6,870 nt of DNA from JBEATZ01 sp041178545 (lineage in GTDB: Bacteria; Planctomycetota; UBA1135; UBA2386), in contig JBEGVB010000058.1 of the NCBI GenBank assembly GCA_041178545.1, positions 1-6,870 of the forward strand. Reading direction: 5' to 3'. Position 1 is the stretch's first letter. Each line of letters starts with the position of its first letter. The notes under the pieces are model-generated. The model was given only the letters and a program-made list of their open reading frames with translations. It was not told the DNA's origin and did not search any database. Shown here in pieces: positions 4,673 to 6,870 of this stretch. The translations under genes and the position numbers were made by a program.

Positions 4673-6870
4673 GACGGCAGCTCGGACGATGGTTCGGGCA
4701 ATGCCAACGTCGGCGACGACCGCCTGCAACTCCGCAGCGTGCAGTACGGGCGCTTGGTCGACGTGTACGCCTACCGCCGCATCGACACAGCCAACACGAA
4801 CCCGAGCTACACGGACCGTCGCAACCGACTGTTCCGTCAGGAAGTGCTGGTGGCCAAGGACGTGCTCGTGGACCCGCTCATCGAGAGCCAACCGCTCTTC
4901 GACCCAGCGGGCAACGAGGTCGGCAACGCCGACTACCAGTTCCTGCCCTTCGACACGACGACGGGCCACGAGGCGCTGCTCATCCTGTGGGACGACCGTC
5001 TGGAGTCCACCAACTTCCAGTCGGCGCTGACGTTCGCGACCAGCAGCCTGCCGACGCTGCCGGATGCCTACCGCAACCAGAACACGGTGCAGCGGCCGAT
5101 CCCGGTGGCACCGCGCAACGGCGCGTTCCAGCTCAACTTCTCCAGCAACCTCTCGCTGCCGGCCAACTTCTTCGAGGTCAACCCGTCGGCGATCCAGCTG
5201 CTGGAGTTCAAGGGTGACCCGGCCGTGGTGCCGCCGAACCAGGCGTTCCGCGCCCTGCCGTACCGCCCGATCGTGAAGCAGCGGGCGATCATCCTCGACA
5301 CCACGATCCTCGGCCAGGAAGCCGGCGGCGGGCAGAACGTCCCCGGCATGCCGCCGAGCGTGGACAACGTCACCGCCAACATCCGCGTTGCGCTGCCCAG
5401 CCGTGGTGGTGCCTCCTCGCAGTTCTTCGTGCAGACCGACGCCATCGAGCAGTTGAACGGAGTGGACAGCTTCGGCCGTGACTCGGTCATCCGCGACTTC
5501 CGTTCCGGCAACACCTCCGACGGCCGCTTCGGTGCCATCTCCGATGCCGAGCCGCCCATGATCGTCGCCAACCTGGGCATGGGCATCACGGCCATTGACC
5601 TGGTCAACAACATCGTCACGCTCAACAAGCGTGGCATCCAGGTGCCGGTGCGTGCCCGCTACCCGATGGTGGAGGGACCGATCGACCCGAGCACCGGTTA
5701 CCCGCTGGGCCCGGTCCAGGTGCCGGTGGTCACCCCGCTGCGCGCTGGCGACCGCCTGATCCAGGTGGTCAACGTGAGCCTGCCCGACGGCAGCACGGAA
5801 GCCGTGCGCGTCTCGGCGGAGATCCTCCAGAACATGGAGGTCGGCACGGTCCGCAACGACCCTGCCTTCCCGGCCCTCGCGCGCGCTGCCGACGGAACGC
5901 AGGGCGAGAACCTCAACTTCATCCGGGTCAAGCTGGCGACGGTCAGCCCGGCGGTCGACTCCCTCGGCCGTCCGGTGCGCTACGTCGCCAACGACCTCAT
6001 CGACGGCCAGGACTGCGTGGTCCGCTGCCACTACTACGAGAACGTCCGCTTCACGGACGGCTCGGGCTCGGTGAGCGATGCCCTCCGTCGCAGCGTGTAC
6101 GTCAACATCGACCCGACCCCGGTCGGTGCCGTGACCCCAGGCACGCTGGTGGACACCTTCTCCTCGGTCTCCGTCTCCTTCTCGGAGCCGGTGGACCTGG
6201 ACGACATCGACGTCACCAAGAACTTCCTGCTCACCAACAGCACGATCACCGGCGCCAACTTTGCCGAGCTGATCAACCGTCCCAAGCCTGCCGCCCTCTC
6301 GGTGGTGGCAACCAGCTGGTCCGACCAGTCCGGTGACGGCACCACGCTGCAGCTCACCCCGCCGCTCGGCCACTTCCACGTGAACGGCACGGCGGAGAGC
6401 TACTGGTTCCACATCCTGTTGGGCACCGCGGGCGTCACCGACCTGGCCGGCAACCCGATTGCGGTGTACGCCGACCCGTCGCTGCCCATCAGCAACTGGT
6501 CGTTCAACTACACCCTCAACAGTGCCAACCCGACCAACCGAGTCGGCTGGCGCATCTCGCGGTTCGAGGACGTGGACGAGGACGGCACGCCTCCCGGCAC
6601 CGTCGACCTGTTCGGCCAGTACCGACTGCAGGGCGGCAGCCTGGTGGCTGCAGAGACCATCCGCTTCAGCCGCACCGCCGACAACCAGAACCTCGGCGGC
6701 ATCTCGCGCGTGAACCGAGGCGAGTGCTGGATTCCGGGCACGACTACCACGGCCGGTGCGCAGGCTGGTTTCGACCCCAACTCCCCGCGGAACGGCGGCC
6801 TGCTCTACTGGCAGCCGCGCATGTTCGACGTCAACCCGACTCCGCCGCAGGTGTTCCTGCCGCCCAACAC
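4607..6870 (+). CDS. 5' part of a predicted lipoprotein gene with SbsA/Big_5-type Ig-like domains, running off the window
   Basis: From ATG 4607 the frame stays open for 754 codons to the window edge, so the C-terminus is missing. The start is fixed by the signal peptide and lipobox ending at Cys22. I recognise no named family. An Ig-like module appears to begin near residue 165 (PVAPRNGAFQLNFSSNLSLP). A clearer SbsA-type domain spans about 497-635: SVSVSFSEPVDLDDIDV (519 onward) opens the core strand and VTDLAGNPI (610-618) is the typical closing strand and turn. Other points are a CVVRC pair (470 and 474), possibly a disulfide in the oxidising envelope, and an acidic DVDEDG loop (655-660) that could bind calcium. 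Unlike its upstream neighbour, the visible part has no glycine-rich stretch. Third positions are overwhelmingly G/C in this frame. A 652-codon open frame on the opposite strand (4454-6412) is judged spurious. It probably works with the upstream gene in the envelope; the actual role is unknown. Confidence 0.92.
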   Translation, partial: MKQSYRSQAALALTCLALFAACDGSSDDGSGNANVGDDRLQLRSVQYGRLVDVYAYRRIDTANTNPSYTDRRNRLFRQEVLVAKDVLVDPLIESQPLFDPAGNEVGNADYQFLPFDTTTGHEALLILWDDRLESTNFQSALTFATSSLPTLPDAYRNQNTVQRPIPVAPRNGAFQLNFSSNLSLPANFFEVNPSAIQLLEFKGDPAVVPPNQAFRALPYRPIVKQRAIILDTTILGQEAGGGQNVPGMPPSVDNVTANIRVALPSRGGASSQFFVQTDAIEQLNGVDSFGRDSVIRDFRSGNTSDGRFGAISDAEPPMIVANLGMGITAIDLVNNIVTLNKRGIQVPVRARYPMVEGPIDPSTGYPLGPVQVPVVTPLRAGDRLIQVVNVSLPDGSTEAVRVSAEILQNMEVGTVRNDPAFPALARAADGTQGENLNFIRVKLATVSPAVDSLGRPVRYVANDLIDGQDCVVRCHYYENVRFTDGSGSVSDALRRSVYVNIDPTPVGAVTPGTLVDTFSSVSVSFSEPVDLDDIDVTKNFLLTNSTITGANFAELINRPKPAALSVVATSWSDQSGDGTTLQLTPPLGHFHVNGTAESYWFHILLGTAGVTDLAGNPIAVYADPSLPISNWSFNYTLNSANPTNRVGWRISRFEDVDEDGTPPGTVDLFGQYRLQGGSLVAAETIRFSRTADNQNLGGISRVNRGECWIPGTTTTAGAQAGFDPNSPRNGGLLYWQPRMFDVNPTPPQVFLPPN
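6095..6511 (+). other. Ig-like (SbsA/Big_5-type) domain inside the third gene
   Basis: Residues about 497-635 of the encoded lipoprotein. Successive strands are visible: VYVNIDPTP, SVSVSFSEPVDL, LQLTPPLGHF, SYWFHILLGT, then VTDLAGNPI. The order (SVSFSEPVD, then an LxLTPP strand, then a 'tDlaGNpi' end) is the usual signature of bacterial Ig-like domains of the SbsA type, which act as structural spacers in surface proteins. The boundaries are estimates. Confidence 0.7.

Noticed and set aside
4454..6412. Reverse-strand open frame of 652 codons opposite gene 3 and the end of gene 2
   Set aside because: Its translation is a low-complexity Val/Arg/Asp/His/Ala mixture with no domain or signal, it spans an intergenic gap and two genes, and the forward strand has a clear lipoprotein gene with G/C third positions. 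It is an antisense shadow of high-GC coding DNA.

Overview
This is a high-GC window in which nearly every codon of the three forward genes ends in G or C. It looks like part of a chromosome from a large-genome, environmental Gram-negative bacterium. The mix of lipoprotein signal peptides, SbsA-type Ig-like domains, a polyglycine-rich segment and start codons without Shine-Dalgarno sequences is most reminiscent of Planctomycetota. Myxococcota or a related lineage is also possible. This placement is inferred from style; there is no marker gene in the window.

Layout: three genes all read rightward, with no RNA genes, mobile elements or CRISPR seen. (1) Positions 1-999 hold the 3' end of a gene for a secreted-looking beta-rich protein whose N-terminus lies upstream of the window. 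(2) Positions 1000-1113 are a pyrimidine-rich gap. (3) Positions 1114-4533 hold a complete 1139-residue predicted lipoprotein: a signal peptide with an LAAC lipobox, two Ig-like modules, a strand-rich linker, a roughly 260-residue glycine-rich region carrying most of the protein's cysteines, then a roughly 400-residue beta-rich C-terminal part. (4) Positions 4534-4606 are a second pyrimidine-rich gap. (5) Positions 4607-6870 hold a second predicted lipoprotein gene, open for 754 codons and still open at the window end, with Ig-like modules.

The genes are collinear, with gaps of 114 and 73 bases, and probably form one transcription unit for cell-envelope proteins. Genes 1 and 2 share a C-terminal block (a YVxW strand, a Pro/Ser-rich turn, then a last strand ending in YRF), so they probably carry the same terminal beta-sandwich and are distant paralogues. 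No enzyme active site was recognised in any of the three. A structural, adhesive or surface-display role is the most the sequence supports. I did not find a clear new defence, mobile or metabolic system here. The most distinctive feature is the cysteine-bearing glycine-rich segment of gene 2.
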